Below are positions 43,310 through 54,603 of a stretch of DNA of 64,000 bases, piece by piece. The position numbers were made by a program, and so were the translations under genes. The notes beneath the pieces are model-generated. The model made no database searches, was not told the DNA's origin, and saw only the letters and a list, made by a program, of their open reading frames with translations. This DNA is from Leptodactylus fallax (taxonomy: Eukaryota; Chordata; Amphibia; Anura; Leptodactylidae), in assembly GCA_947044405.1 (NCBI GenBank), contig CAMRHE010000115.1:2108001-2172000 (forward strand). Reading direction: 5' to 3'. Within the stretch, counting starts at the first letter, position 1, and every line of letters starts with the position of its first letter.

Positions 43310-44326
43310 ATGGTTATCTCTAAAGAAACACGTGCAGTCATCATTGCACTGCACAAAAATGGCCTAACTGGGAAGAGTATTGCAGCTAGAAAGATTGCAC
43401 CTCAGTCAACAATCTATCGCATCATCAAGAACTTCAAGGAGAGAGGTTCCATTGGTGCCAAAAAGGCTCCAGGGCGCCCAAGAAAGACCAGCAAGCGGCA
43501 GGACCGTCTCTTAAAAGTGTTTCAGCTGCGGGATCGGGCTACCAGCAGTGCAGAGCTTGCTGAGGAATGGCAGCAGGCAGGTGTGAGTGCATCTGCACGC
43601 ACTGTGAGGCGGAGACTCTTGGAGCAAGGCCTGGTCTCAAGGAGGGCAGCAAAGAAGCCACTTCTCTCCAGAAAAAACATCAGGGACAGACTGATATTCT
43701 GCAAAAGGTACAGGGAGTGGACTGCTGAGGACTGGGGTAAAGTCATTTTCTCTGATGAATCCCCTTTTCGATTGTTTGGAACATCTGGAAAACAGCTTAT
43801 TCGGAGAAGAAGAGGTGAGCGCTACCACCAGTCTTGTCTCATGCCAACTGTAAAGCATCCTGAAACCATTCATGTGTGGGGTTGCTTCTCAGCCAAGGGA
43901 ATCGGCTCTCTCACAGTCTTGCCTAAACACACAGCCATGAATAAAGAATGGTACCAGAATGTCCTCCAAGAGCAACTTCTCCCAACCGTCCAAGAGCAGT
44001 TTGGCGCTCAACAATGCCTTTTCCAGCATGATGGAGCACCTTGCCATAAAGCAAAGGTGATAACTAAATGGCTCAGGGAACAAAACATAGAGATTTTGGG
44101 TCCATGGCCTGGAAACTCCCCAGATCTTAATCCCATTGAGAACTTGTGGTCAATCATCAAGAGACGGGTGGACAAACAAAAACCAACAAATTCAGACAAA
44201 ATTAAAGCATTGATTCTGCAAGAATGGACTGCTATCAGTCAGGATTTGGTCCAGAAGTTGATTGAGAGCATGCCAGGGAGAATTGCAGAGGTCCTGAAGA
44301 AGAAGGGTCAACACTGCAAATATTGA
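43310..44326 (+). CDS. Tc1/mariner transposase, intact ORF
   Basis: 338 residues from ATG 43310 (ttaaccATGG, a good initiation context). The longer frame from 43277 adds 11 residues unlike the family start. The protein cuts and joins transposon DNA at TA sites in the nucleus. Residues 1-110 form a paired-type DNA-binding region of two helix-turn-helix parts, joined by the AT-hook-like GRPRK at 55-59. The catalytic core has Asp149 (FSDES), Asp241 (FQHDGAPCH) and Glu277 (LNPIENLW). I count 35 residues between the last two, so the triad is DD35E rather than the DD34E usual for Tc1. No stop or frameshift is present and all three acidic residues are kept, so it could still be active or only recently silenced. 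Confidence 0.93.
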   Translation: MVISKETRAVIIALHKNGLTGKSIAARKIAPQSTIYRIIKNFKERGSIGAKKAPGRPRKTSKRQDRLLKVFQLRDRATSSAELAEEWQQAGVSASARTVRRRLLEQGLVSRRAAKKPLLSRKNIRDRLIFCKRYREWTAEDWGKVIFSDESPFRLFGTSGKQLIRRRRGERYHQSCLMPTVKHPETIHVWGCFSAKGIGSLTVLPKHTAMNKEWYQNVLQEQLLPTVQEQFGAQQCLFQHDGAPCHKAKVITKWLREQNIEILGPWPGNSPDLNPIENLWSIIKRRVDKQKPTNSDKIKALILQEWTAISQDLVQKLIESMPGRIAEVLKKKGQHCKY

Positions 44327-44465
44327 CTTGCTGCATTAACTCATTCTAACTGTCAATATAAGCTTCTGTTACTCATAATATGAATGCAATTATATTTCTG
44401 TATGTGATAAAAACATCTGACAAACACACATAAAAACCAGAGGGCAGCAGATCATGTGAAAATAG

Positions 44466-44503
44466 AATATTTGTGTCATTCTCAAAACTTTTGGCCATGA
44501 CTG
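44466..44503 (-). repeat. Right terminal inverted repeat of the Tc1/mariner element
   Basis: Ends ...TTGGCCATGACTG directly before TA (44504-44505). It is the complement of 42937-42974 with one difference. Confidence 0.95.
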
Positions 44504-44636
44504 TACAGACTGTGTAGGAACACACCCCTTTAAGAAGGGGAATGATAATACCCAGTCATTAATATATTTATATATTTCTAGGAGGAATAACAGAGGAACA
44601 CCATAAGATAGAGCTAAAAAAAAAAAAAATTGCCCC

Positions 44637-44765
44637 AGAAATTCAGAGGCTTAGCTATAGGGGGCGCAGATGTAGCAGTCTCTACACTATTCTAAACGGC
44701 ACAAAGTAGGTAGGGACCCATTACAGATTTTGCATTGGGGCCCAAGAGTATTAACATCTCTGCCC
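44637..44765. repeat. Dispersed repeat, relative of 34683-34890
   Basis: 'gcttagctatagggggcgcagatgtagcagtc' through 'cccattacagattttgcattggggcccaagagt'. Same family and orientation as the copy at 34.7 kb. Confidence 0.6.
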
Positions 44766-46904
44766 AGAATAATTGTTTCACTGAGAATACAAGGACAAGT
44801 TAGAAGTAGTGAATTCTTATACATAAATGAATTAAATGGATAAATTCAGGCATTATGACCATTTATGAGAAAGTGGAGTTTATGTGAAAGGTAAATGCAT
44901 CAGAGACAACTGGCTGGTCTTGGTCTTTTGGGCTGATAAGGCTACCGACTCCTAAATATGAGCATGGTACTTATTGAGATAATACATTGTGTGCTGTTTC
45001 TATGGTTATCATTGCTATTAAGGGGGCCAGACACACACATAGTTATCCAAGAGTTGGCATCTACTATAATGGCTATGCCCAGTTGGTAGTACCGAAGTAC
45101 TGGATAACAAGGGATCTAATATATATTATTTTAATGTTGAATACATTGGGTTTATACCTCTTGTAAAATCCTGTTGCATCCTTGATATCCCCCACAGGTT
45201 ATTTAGCACACCGCAGGGGTATTACATTTTTTCTGGATCAGCAGGTAAAGATCTTATTTCTATTATTTCCGCCATAAACTGTGTCCTTGGGGTTCCTCGG
45301 CTGACTCAGCGCTACTTTCGCCTCTGGACTGACATTTCTCTAGTAGGGTAACAGGAAACTACAGGTAGAGACTCTCTTTCCACAGAAAACAATCCCTGAA
45401 TATTTCACATTGATATCATTTCTGAGCAGGTTTTACATATTTTACTAGTTAACAGTTAATGTGCAACTTCCCCCTAAGCGTAGGTGCATAGTAGGGCTGA
45501 ATTTGTCATTTGGCACTATCTTTAGGGCACTGATATATCATCCATGTGACTGGTAGACTTGGGGATGATCTATTTATTAAGGGAGGGGCTGCGGATATCA
45601 ACCAACCAATCAGATTCCAGCTCTCATTTTTCCAAACATCTAAACAGCAACATCATTGGTTGCAATAGGTAAATCTTCCAATTATGTTGTACCATAAATT
45701 AGCACCACCGTCTCTCTTGCCATTCAGCACACAGGCCAAAAGAATAGAAAAATGTATTTATCTCATACACACTCTTAGTTTCCCTTTAAGACTGGGTGCT
45801 GAATGCCAAGGGGTTTCCCAGCAAGTCACCGCACGTAGACCAGGGTACATATATGACTAGGACTGCAGGCTAAAACTTTGCCCCAGGTGAAGGAAAGCTA
45901 AGCTACAACTCTGCTTTACATCTACCTGCAGCTGACTACATACTGTAGTCAGCTCTGCTTCATCTATGTGTATACATGAATGTAGTACAACATTAGACAC
46001 AATTCTAACATAGACGAGTGCACAGAAGACAAACCTGTATCAAATTGGGCACTGGAATTTATTTTTTTGTTCTTGCCAAATTATCAGGCAATTTTGACAC
46101 TATGTGCCAGACTAAAGGAATATGGGTATGTTCACACTTAGGAATTTGGCGCTGATTTTGAGGCTGAGATCAATGCAGGACACTTAAAAAAATAAACATC
46201 CTGCTCAGTCTTGCAGCGGATTCTGCAGATGGTCAGCCACAGACATCGCGGCCGGAAATGCTCAGCTGATCAGCCCGATTCAGTGAAAACCGTAGTGGAA
46301 GTCCGTCTCAATTCCTTTTCATTTTCCACTATGTGAGCGATCAGTCATTTTGCTCTCAAGGGAGATAAGCTAATGCCAGATTGTGTATTTTCACATGCAC
46401 ACTTAGCCAGGAGCTATCTAATCTTTATGGCTAATAGGTGCTGCAAGGTTATAGAACGCCCCCCAAACCTCACTGTCATGGTGCTGCAGGTGTATCAACC
46501 TCCTGGTTTTATACACAAGACTTATATTTCCTTGGTAGCATCTCTTGATGACTCAGAGAAAGGATGACACGAGAGGTGCGGCTCCTTCTCTCTTGTTTGT
46601 TTTTTAATTTGGTGATATTAAAACCTGCAATCATCCTGGAGAAAGAAAAAAATTAACTCCTGACCTTCTGCAGCCACCAGCAGAGTGCTCACTTACAATG
46701 CACTGAGCTGCACAATGCGGGTACAGTGTGACATAGTGGTCCTGGGGCATAGTGGTCATGGGGCATTGTGGCTACAGTTTATCACGCAGAAAAGTGCATT
46801 GAAGTCATGATTAGGAGTCTGTATTCTGGATCTCTAGGTGCTGTAAATTCACATCGGCAGAACCCCAGGATCTACAGTAGGTGTGAAATAAGGAATACAA
46901 ATTC
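44766..46904. other. Non-coding, one MITE-like stretch
   Basis: No gene was found. At about 46130-46330, 'gggtatgttcacacttaggaatttggcgctgattttgagg...gcagcggattctgc' resembles a frog-type MITE interior. The remainder is featureless. Confidence 0.4.
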
Positions 46905-47135
46905 TTAGGCTAAGGCCCCACGTAACGGTCCGCAGCAAAAAAGCATTGCGGGAAAAACCGCGGTGGCAACACATTGCAGTTTTTCCTGCAGCGCTGTTTG
47001 CAGAGGTTTCCTTTGCAGAGGATTTTGATAATGATCATCAATATCAGATTGACATGAGTCTGACACTCTGCATCCCCGCCGATCAGCTTTCTGAAGAGGA
47101 CATGGTGCCCGGATGCGCCCCACCTATTCACAGGC
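46905..47135. mobile_element. Partial 'ctaaggccccacg' MITE copy
   Basis: 'ggctaaggccccacgtaacggtccgcagcaaaaaagc' and 'gggaaaaaccgc' match the beginning of 54355-54603. The mirrored right end is not clear, so the copy may be truncated. Open frames across it are incidental. Confidence 0.55.
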
Positions 47136-47523
47136 TGTGACACCACAGGTGTTTTTGACATTACAAACCAGACTACAACTTTTACAATTTTTTCACAAAA
47201 ATTCTGACTTTTTAAGTTCTATGCCCTGTACGCCACTTTCCTTATAGGAGGCGTAGTGGGACATGGCAGGCGTTATTGTCCCTGCCAAATTTATCATCGA
47301 CACCAGTTTTATCCCTACTGGTATAGATTTCTGTTTAGGACATCTGTTTAGTAGCAAATTCCAGAGGGGAAAAGATTATCAAGTATTATGGCAGCCTTGA
47401 TAAATCATCCCCAGTGTTCGGGATGGCAGAGGACATACTGTATAATAAGTTTGTAAAATGTGTAATTTTACTGCAAGAGACAATTTAGAAGCTCATTTCA
47501 CCTTTAAAGACTATTTTCCAATA

Positions 47524-47524
<1 letters not shown>
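47136..47524. other. Non-coding, nothing recognised
   Basis: Short spacer without features before the GATA tract. Confidence 0.5.
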
Positions 47525-47558
<34 letters not shown>

Positions 47559-47571
47559 TGACAAAGATACT

Positions 47572-47618
<47 letters not shown>

Positions 47619-47630
47619 TGAGACAGATAT

Positions 47631-47676
<46 letters not shown>

Positions 47677-47766
47677 ATGATAGATAGATAGATTGAGAAA
47701 GATACTATCGATAGATAGATAGATAGATAGATACTGTAGATAGATAGATAGATATGAGAAAGATAT

Positions 47767-47818
<52 letters not shown>

Positions 47819-47830
47819 TGAGAAAGATAC

Positions 47831-47874
<44 letters not shown>

Positions 47875-47924
47875 TGAGATAGATACGATAGATAGATAGA
47901 TAGATAGATAGATATAGAAAGATC

Positions 47925-47956
<32 letters not shown>

Positions 47957-47957
47957 C

Positions 47958-47989
<32 letters not shown>

Positions 47990-48020
47990 TGAGATAGATA
48001 GATAGATATGAGATAGATAT
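47525..48020. repeat. (GATA)n microsatellite, ~0.5 kb, with regular interruptions
   Basis: Nearly continuous GATA tetramers are broken about every 40-80 bp by related variants such as 'tatgagaaagatacgata' and 'tatgagatagatacgata'. The long frames through it (repeating YLSI on the minus strand) are artefacts of the repeat. Confidence 0.97.
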
Positions 48021-48546
48021 GCATAGCGTTACTTTTTGTGCACTGATCCTGAACTGTTTCAGCTTGTATTGTAGCCCAGAGCTCCATTCAATGCCCTGCT
48101 GGTTCTTACTAGAAACAGTCAACAAGCTTGTTGACAGACAACCGTCACAGTTCAGCTAAGTTCCTATGATGCAAATAAATAGCTCTTCCTCGGTCCTGAG
48201 AGAGATCGGTAAAATGTAACTTTTAATAAATACCTTTAAAAATGTCACACAAAGTAAGCCATTAAAAACAAGCCTCATAGAGCTACAACAGATCATGGGA
48301 TCACCTTTCCAGAAAGTCACCAATGTGGTACCAAGGAACAATCTTACCTGGATCCCGTAAATGGACAGTCTCTGATGGTGTCTATGATGTAAGTCCAGGC
48401 AGTTTGTCGATTGTACATGATGGGATCAAAGGTTGTCTCCCTATCCTGGTTCTTGCTACAGGCTATCCCTTACACCCCAGTGCTCTCGCCCTTACAAGGA
48501 CAGTCCCCAATACTGCCCCTATAAATGAACAGTTTGCCATACCTTC
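48021..48546. other. Non-coding, nothing recognised
   Basis: No ORF with a domain and no recognised element. Confidence 0.5.
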
Positions 48547-48691
48547 TTAGGCCTGGTTCACATCTGCGTTCAGGTTTCTGTTCTGCGGGTCCGTGTGGTT
48601 TCTGCTTGGTTTCCGCACGAAACATGCGGAAACATGCAGAGAGGAAAGTGCCCAACGGAAACCCGAACGCAGATGTGAACCGGGCCTTAGC
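48547..48691. mobile_element. Short MITE, 'aggcctggttcacatctgcgttc' type
   Basis: 'ttaggcctggttcacatctgcgttc' on the left pairs with 'gaacgcagatgtgaaccgggccttag' on the right, and the pairing goes on through most of the ~145 bp ('ttggtttccgcacg...' with '...cgg'). It is a compact non-coding fold-back. Confidence 0.8.
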
Positions 48692-50014
48692 GACATTTTA
48701 TCAACATTAAAGTTACTTACTAACATGTTCGAGGACTAGTACAAATAGCCTGATCCAAAAAGACCACAGAGAGGTGTGAAAACTTGGGATATGCCACTGG
48801 GTTATGACACCCTGCCTTGGCTCATCTACAGTGGTAGAGAGTCCCCTTACATCAGGTAAGTGGTCAGATGTGAGTTCCTATGATGTACTGGTAAAGTCAA
48901 TATTGCTACATCAGAATATTATACAGTGCCAAAATGCAAATGAGGAGAACAGGCTTTGTGTAGACAGTGTGGCAACAAGAAAACTGGGGAATGTCATCTC
49001 TGGAGCCTGCAGAATTATGATTGCAGCTCTGGACTGTATTGCAGACTGTAACTCAGACGTAAGCAATGTAATTTAACTTTCCGCTCGAATTATATGCAAC
49101 AGACATAGCGGTGTCTCAATGAGTTTGATATCAATCTATATAAGAATATTAATAGGTCGGGTACAGTTCTTCTATAAAGAGACTGTACATGGCACCTATG
49201 CTCCAAAAACTCCACTATACCCAGCCACAGGTTGTATCTCAGCCACGATAACTTCATTTTAAGGGATTATATGCTGAAGGTAAGTGATCACCCTGGCCCC
49301 AGTTTTATTACTTTGACTCAATTTACTACCTGCTGCAATATACGCTGGTGACAAGATCTTAGTTACTAAGTGGCGACACTTTTGGTTATTAAAGTCTCTT
49401 TACATACGGTTAAGTAGTTTCAATTAACTTAATGTAATATAGTGAACTGAATAACATTAGTCACACATCTATTATGATGACAGTCCTCCGCAGAAAAGAG
49501 CCTTAACTCCATCTCTCACAAATAAAGGGGTAATCTACTTTCAATAAATCTGTTCTTTTGTAAGATTTATCCTGATGTGGTCCAATGATCATTGCACAAT
49601 GTATGGTATGAAAGGTGAGAAAAAGTGCTTGCTTCAATACATTTTCTTTATACAATGTATTTCACATTTGGTACCTGCGCAGGAATTTTACATGTTGTAC
49701 TTTAGCTGTGGGGACAGACTGTTTGCATACAAGTGTATTAAGCCACAATACGAGCATTGACAATTGTAATGAAAGGGGTTTGTCAGGATAACACAGTAAA
49801 GGTCTATCCTAAAGGTGATCATACAATGAATACACAAACACCGCAAACAAATGTGCTGCTGAGCATGCATGTGTTCTCAACAAGGAGAGGGGAGTAAGTG
49901 ACAAATTATCCCATGAGAACAAGAGGTTAGGTCATCCTTCTCTCCCCAACATATGCATCAGGAGAGCGTTTAATAACCCTCATATACTTTAGAAATCAAC
50001 ATGTTTGGTCAATT
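48692..50014. other. Non-coding, nothing recognised
   Basis: Frames of 90 codons or fewer without domains. No element ends were seen. Confidence 0.5.
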
Positions 50015-50302
50015 AAAGGGGTATTCCAGTAACTACAAGTGGCTCCTTATGACAGGGTTTTTTTCTAATTTTTCTAATTTTCTAATCGTTGGGCCGATTC
50101 ATTTAAATGAATGCTGAGTTCCATCAGTCCCATTGAAATTTATGGAGTAGTGTGTGTTGCCCAATGTCCCGATCTTTTCAAACTGGGGTGCAAAACATAC
50201 AGGTTCTTGTGATCAGTGGGGATCCCAATGGTTGTACCTCCACCAAACAGCAAGTTTGGATAGGGGGGTTACTGGTTGTTACTGGAGTACCCTTTTAAGG
50301 AT
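50015..50302. mobile_element. Fold-back element with AAAGGGGTATTCCAGT ends
   Basis: 'ttaaaggggtattccagtaac' (about 50014) pairs with 'gttactggagtacccttttaagg' (about 50278-50300). The interior is non-coding. It belongs to the AAAGGGG-ended group seen repeatedly in this window. Confidence 0.7.
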
Positions 50303-52211
50303 ATGCCACAATATGTGATTGGCAGGGATCCAACCCTATAAAACATAGGACCTATGGTGCTCCCATTGGCTGATCGGAACTGAGCAGTTGTTGGATAGAG
50401 TTGAAGAAGTTGTGGAGCTCCTGTGAGCCCTTTCATTCTGCTGATCAGGACCACAGGACCATTGTGAATGGTAATATTGTATACATGATGAAGGGTTATG
50501 TGTGCGTGTATGTGCTTGTAGGAATACCTTCACTTCCCACAGATCTTTGCTTGGTCACTAGGTTTACAGCCCTTGCCCTTGATGTCCTGGGATGGTTCCA
50601 TGTTTTTGTGAGTTGCTTGGTGTCACTTTACATCCCTATGCGATTTCATGTATTAATATGTACTATGCAGGAGGAATGTACTATTGACGTCCAGTCATCA
50701 TAGTATATTATTCTCTAGTGCCAAACAATAAAGGGTTCCTGGAATTTGTCTTCTAGGTAGTTTACTGTGTAATTGACAATACTAAATATTCTCTAGATAC
50801 TTTATAGTAGATATATTAGTATTTGTCAGTACATTAATATGTATTTACTATAATCTTGACTGAAAACATTCTTGCTATGTGTCATAGGATATATAGTTCT
50901 ATATAGTCCTGAATATGTTCTTATGCTGTTGTACACACATAAGCTGCACTTTCCATTGACTTTATAACAAACCACCACATGGCTCAACATGCAAAGAAAA
51001 CCATCAGCACCCAATGGACCCCATTGACTCATAATGGGGTTTATAGTTTAGAATAACATTGCAGCATAGCCTCAATTACATAGCCTATCAGACATACAAT
51101 AGCATACAATAGCTTCTGGGGATCAATCAATGTTGATCTAAATGTTGTTCTATATGTGGTTATAATGTCTACATACACTATATGTTTGTATTTAAAATAT
51201 TTAAAGGGGTTTCCTAGAATTTCAAAAACATTACCTAAAAATGGGGTATTTGTTATAAAAATAACTATTACTCACATTGCAAATCCCTTGCAATTGCAGC
51301 AATGCTGCTACAGCAGTCCAGATCAATCTTATGATACTTGTCCTGCGGTGATGACATCACGTACATCCATGTGACTCCTGCAGCCAATTACTGTCCTCAG
51401 CAGTGCCATGCCATACATGCTAGCATCACAGCTGAAGCCAGTGATTGGTTGCAGCCACCATGTGCAGGAATAGCGAGTCATTGCAGCAGCAATAGTGAGA
51501 GTGGGATAAATAGCCACTTAAAACATCCGGTGCCACTTATCTTAGCGAGCACAATAAGATGGCCTAAGTTGATTGGGCAAGGTCTGCTGATGCAAGAACC
51601 TCAAGCCTATGGCCAGTTTTAGATTGCAAGCTCTTGAGATGGATGACCCCTGCCTTCACCTCTAACTCAGCACCATTTAAAGAGTTACAAACAGGATTAC
51701 GGCCATACGGTTTATGATGAAATCCTCCTTTTCAAGCGTGTTTGGAGTGATGTGTGCAGGTAGAAGGTTGGGTTTTATGGGACAGGCCCAGTAAAATGTG
51801 AAAGCTCCCGTAATGTGTGGAGTGTCAGCTAATATCCATGTAAGGCAGAGTTCCTCCCAAGGTTTAGAGACGTCATGATAAAGGTATGTTTATGATGTTC
51901 AGGTGACTGGAGAACATAAAAATCTATATTATGGTATATGCCTAGCTAAATAGACTTGTATGACTCTCCTGGAATACCAATACAATGTGTTACTATAGGC
52001 CCATAAAATATTTAGAGATTTTTGTGTAAAATTATATTACGGTCCACCCATTATTTACACATGATGGAGGCAGCCACATACGCAGCCTAGTACGTATTAA
52101 TAGAACATGGCCTGTCAATGCCATAGGATGTAGTCGCTGAGATATGTGCAAATTTAAAGGACAACCATGAGATGTAGTTCATAAAAGCCTCTCTAGTTTA
52201 CAATATAAATG
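50303..52211. other. Non-coding, one AAAGGGG end
   Basis: 'tttaaaggggtttcctagaatttc' at about 51202 is a MITE-like end without a clear partner. No gene was found. Confidence 0.45.
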
Positions 52212-52545
52212 TTAAAGGGGTTTTCCATCCCCAAATGCATGTTTCATACTGATAACCTGTCAACAGGATAGGTCGTCAGTGTCTGCTCTGTGGCGCTCTG
52301 ACACCCAAACCCCCCATAGCTCAGCTGTTTTGGCATCCACTATTCAAATAATAGAAGTGGAGTTGGGGTTCCCTGGATCCACCGCTATATAGTTCCCCTT
52401 CCACTGTGTGTTGAAGCCTGTTGGAACAGCTGATCTATGGGGGTCTGGGCGTTAGACTCCAACAGATCAGATGCTAATGGCTTATCCTGTGGATAGGTCA
52501 TTAGGATGAAACATGCATTAGGGGATGGACAACCAACCTCTTTAA
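52212..52545. mobile_element. Fold-back element with AAAGGGGTTTTCCATCCCC ends
   Basis: Left 'aaaggggttttccatccccaaatgcatgtttca' pairs with right 'tgaaacatgcattaggggatggacaacc'. Inner pairs include 'cccccatagctcagctgtt' with 'aacagctgatctatggggg' and 'aacaggataggtc' with 'tatcctgtggatagg'. Non-coding. Confidence 0.75.
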
Positions 52546-53775
52546 GTCAATTATATATGTAGATAGCTAGGGTACAGCTACATGTGAGCAAATGCAGACT
52601 GGTCATTCAAATAAAGATGAGGTATGATAATATATGGAATGTGTCAGCATGGGGGCATTACACCTAACTGTGGGGCGATTGTGGCTGGCAATAGAAGGCA
52701 TTGTGGCAGACAGTTTGGGGCAATTGGCAACATGGGAGAATTATGGCTAACACTTTGAAGCATTGTTTTTGCTAATACTGATGCATTGTGGCTGGCAGCA
52801 GGGAAGAAATTGTGACAAATGCAGTGTGGTATTGTGGCTAGCTATATGGGGACGCTGCAGTTGTATATAATGGGGTATTGTGGTCTATGGCGGTGGACAT
52901 TATGTTTCACACAGGTGATTTTTAGGTACTGTATGAGGATCACATTGTGACTAACACTATTGGGAGAGGTAGGGAGAGATTTACCTTATCTACCTAAGGT
53001 GCCACAGCATCGTGCTCCACCCCTGGTGACAACACTTCCTGACAGGCTATATTCACCATCATCCTTGGGCTCCAAAAATACATATAGACATATAATGTTC
53101 GCTTTCATGTGCATGGTGTTTGGGTCCACACAATGTTTCTGTGAAAAGGAAGGAAGGCCGGAACACAAGTCAGAAAGTGTTGCCATAAGGCACGAAAGCT
53201 TCAGAACAGCCGGAGCATCAATAACCCTGGAGGGCTTCTTGAGGCTGTTTTCTATAACGGTATTGAGTCGATATAACGGTGACAGAAATATTCACGCAGC
53301 TTTATGTAGTTCAGGTTTTCTGCCGGTGATCCCATATTGGTCATGAGCATGTAGTCTATCAGTTGTGTGGGTCACTAAGCACAGAGCATTTTACATGATA
53401 GGATATTACTTGATGCTTACACAGCACAGTTGTGACTAAACTAGACCCATTCATGGGGCAAAGTAGACCCACTCCAGAGGGCAGGGGTAATAAATTTACT
53501 ATGCACAAACTGGCAGCCATCAAAGGAAATCAGAAAGGAGTTCATTCCACCCTAGTGTGTTGAGGTGACCCGTGGGCCCCCCTGTGACCACTGCAACCCC
53601 TACAGTTATGCAAGTGGTCGTTCCTGCATCACCCAACTTTTCAAGGAAGAGACATAAGTAAATCAAGGCTAAACAGATGACTTTTATTTACTGGTAATGT
53701 TGTTTGTATATGTTGTTTGTGGGAAATTCTTTCTTCTTTCTTTTTCTATATGTTATCTCTCTTGTCTCTCGCTTG

Positions 53776-53777
<2 letters not shown>
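52546..53777. other. Non-coding, degenerate 'ggcattgtggc' repeats
   Basis: At 52650-52890 there are decayed copies of 'ggggcattgtggctggca'. The frame at 52960-53346 (128 codons) has no recognisable domain and is probably chance. Confidence 0.4.

Positions 53778-53822
<45 letters not shown>
53778..53822. repeat. (AT)n microsatellite
   Basis: Uninterrupted TA/AT dinucleotides over about 45 bp. Confidence 0.97.
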
Positions 53823-53824
<2 letters not shown>

Positions 53825-54354
53825 CACAAACAATTGCAGCAATTATGGCTGTCAGGTGATTCCTTCTTCTGTTGAGCTGGATGAGAATGTCTCACCTATC
53901 CTTCTGCATTCCTCTGATAGCAGAAAGGCAGTTTCTCACAGGTTTCTCTGTCCTGGAAGCACGTGGCTGGGAGGTGGTCAGGGAGACAATGTTTAGTGAC
54001 AACTCCCCTCTTTGGGAATGAGAGCACAAGGAGGTGTAGCTGACTTGAGTCACTGGTGGGAGTGGACTGTCTGCAGAGCCATGTCCAGGTTCCACACCTT
54101 GCAACACATCTTGAATAACTCATCTCATGGCGGTGACATCAGAGGTGCTATACAAAGTAACCTGTTTAGTATTGACTATTGCAAGTACTCAAAGGTCAGA
54201 CAGGCAGAGACACACTGGAGTTACTTTACAGTCAGTGCATAGTATCTCTAGATAGGGTGAAACTGACCTTTGTGTTGGGGTCTGGGGTGCAATGAAGTCA
54301 TAGTTAGACCATTCACTGAGCATGCAGAAAGCCAGCCAATGTGAATTTACTACT
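53823..54354. other. Non-coding, nothing recognised
   Basis: Overlapping short frames on both strands (53892-54123) lack domains. Confidence 0.45.
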
Positions 54355-54603
54355 TGAGGCTAAGTCCCCACGCAACTGGTTGCAGCAAAAAGCCCTGTGG
54401 GAAAAACCGCAGCAGAATTGCATCGTGGTTTTTTCCCGCAGCACTCTTCACAGAAAGTCTGCAGAGGGAAACCACCGGAGTGTCCGCTGCGCATATTTTT
54501 CCGCAATGTGTGGATGAGATTCACCACTTTGCATAGACTGTAAAATGCAGCATTTTTTTCCGTGGCCAAACCACGCCGTTTACGACCAAGTGGGGCCCAG
54601 CCA
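54355..54603. mobile_element. MITE, 'ggctaagtccccacg' type
   Basis: Left 'ggctaagtccccacgcaac' pairs loosely with right 'accaagtggggcccagcc'. The interior 'gggaaaaaccgcagcag...ttttttcccgcagc' and the relation to copies at 46905 and 61770 support one family. Confidence 0.65.

Larger units (their letters stand above)
42937..44503 (+). mobile_element. Tc1/mariner transposon, apparently complete
   Basis: This is a 1,567-bp element flanked by TA (42935-42936 and 44504-44505). The 38-bp terminal inverted repeats, starting cagtcatggccaaaagtttt, match with one difference. It has one uninterrupted transposase ORF. The TA duplication and single-ORF structure define the superfamily. It lies inside an older fold-back element, so it is the younger of the two. 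Confidence 0.96.
42839..44599. mobile_element. Inverted-repeat (MITE-like) element interrupted by the Tc1/mariner copy
   Basis: 'gttcctctgttattcctcctagaaat' at 42839-42864 is exactly complementary to 44574-44599 over 26 bp, and weaker pairing continues inward ('actgggtgtcaatg' against 'cattcc..tacccagtcatt'). Without the 1,567-bp transposon and one TA, the element is about 190 bp with no coding capacity. Its own target duplication was not resolved. Confidence 0.75.

Noticed and set aside
47485..48125. Two ~200-codon minus-strand ORFs rich in YLSI repeats
   Set aside because: They are the translation of the GATA microsatellite. Both frames exist only because the tetramer lacks stop codons.
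53697..53996. 99-codon plus-strand ORF with an IYIY run
   Set aside because: The run comes from the (AT)n microsatellite and the rest has no domain.
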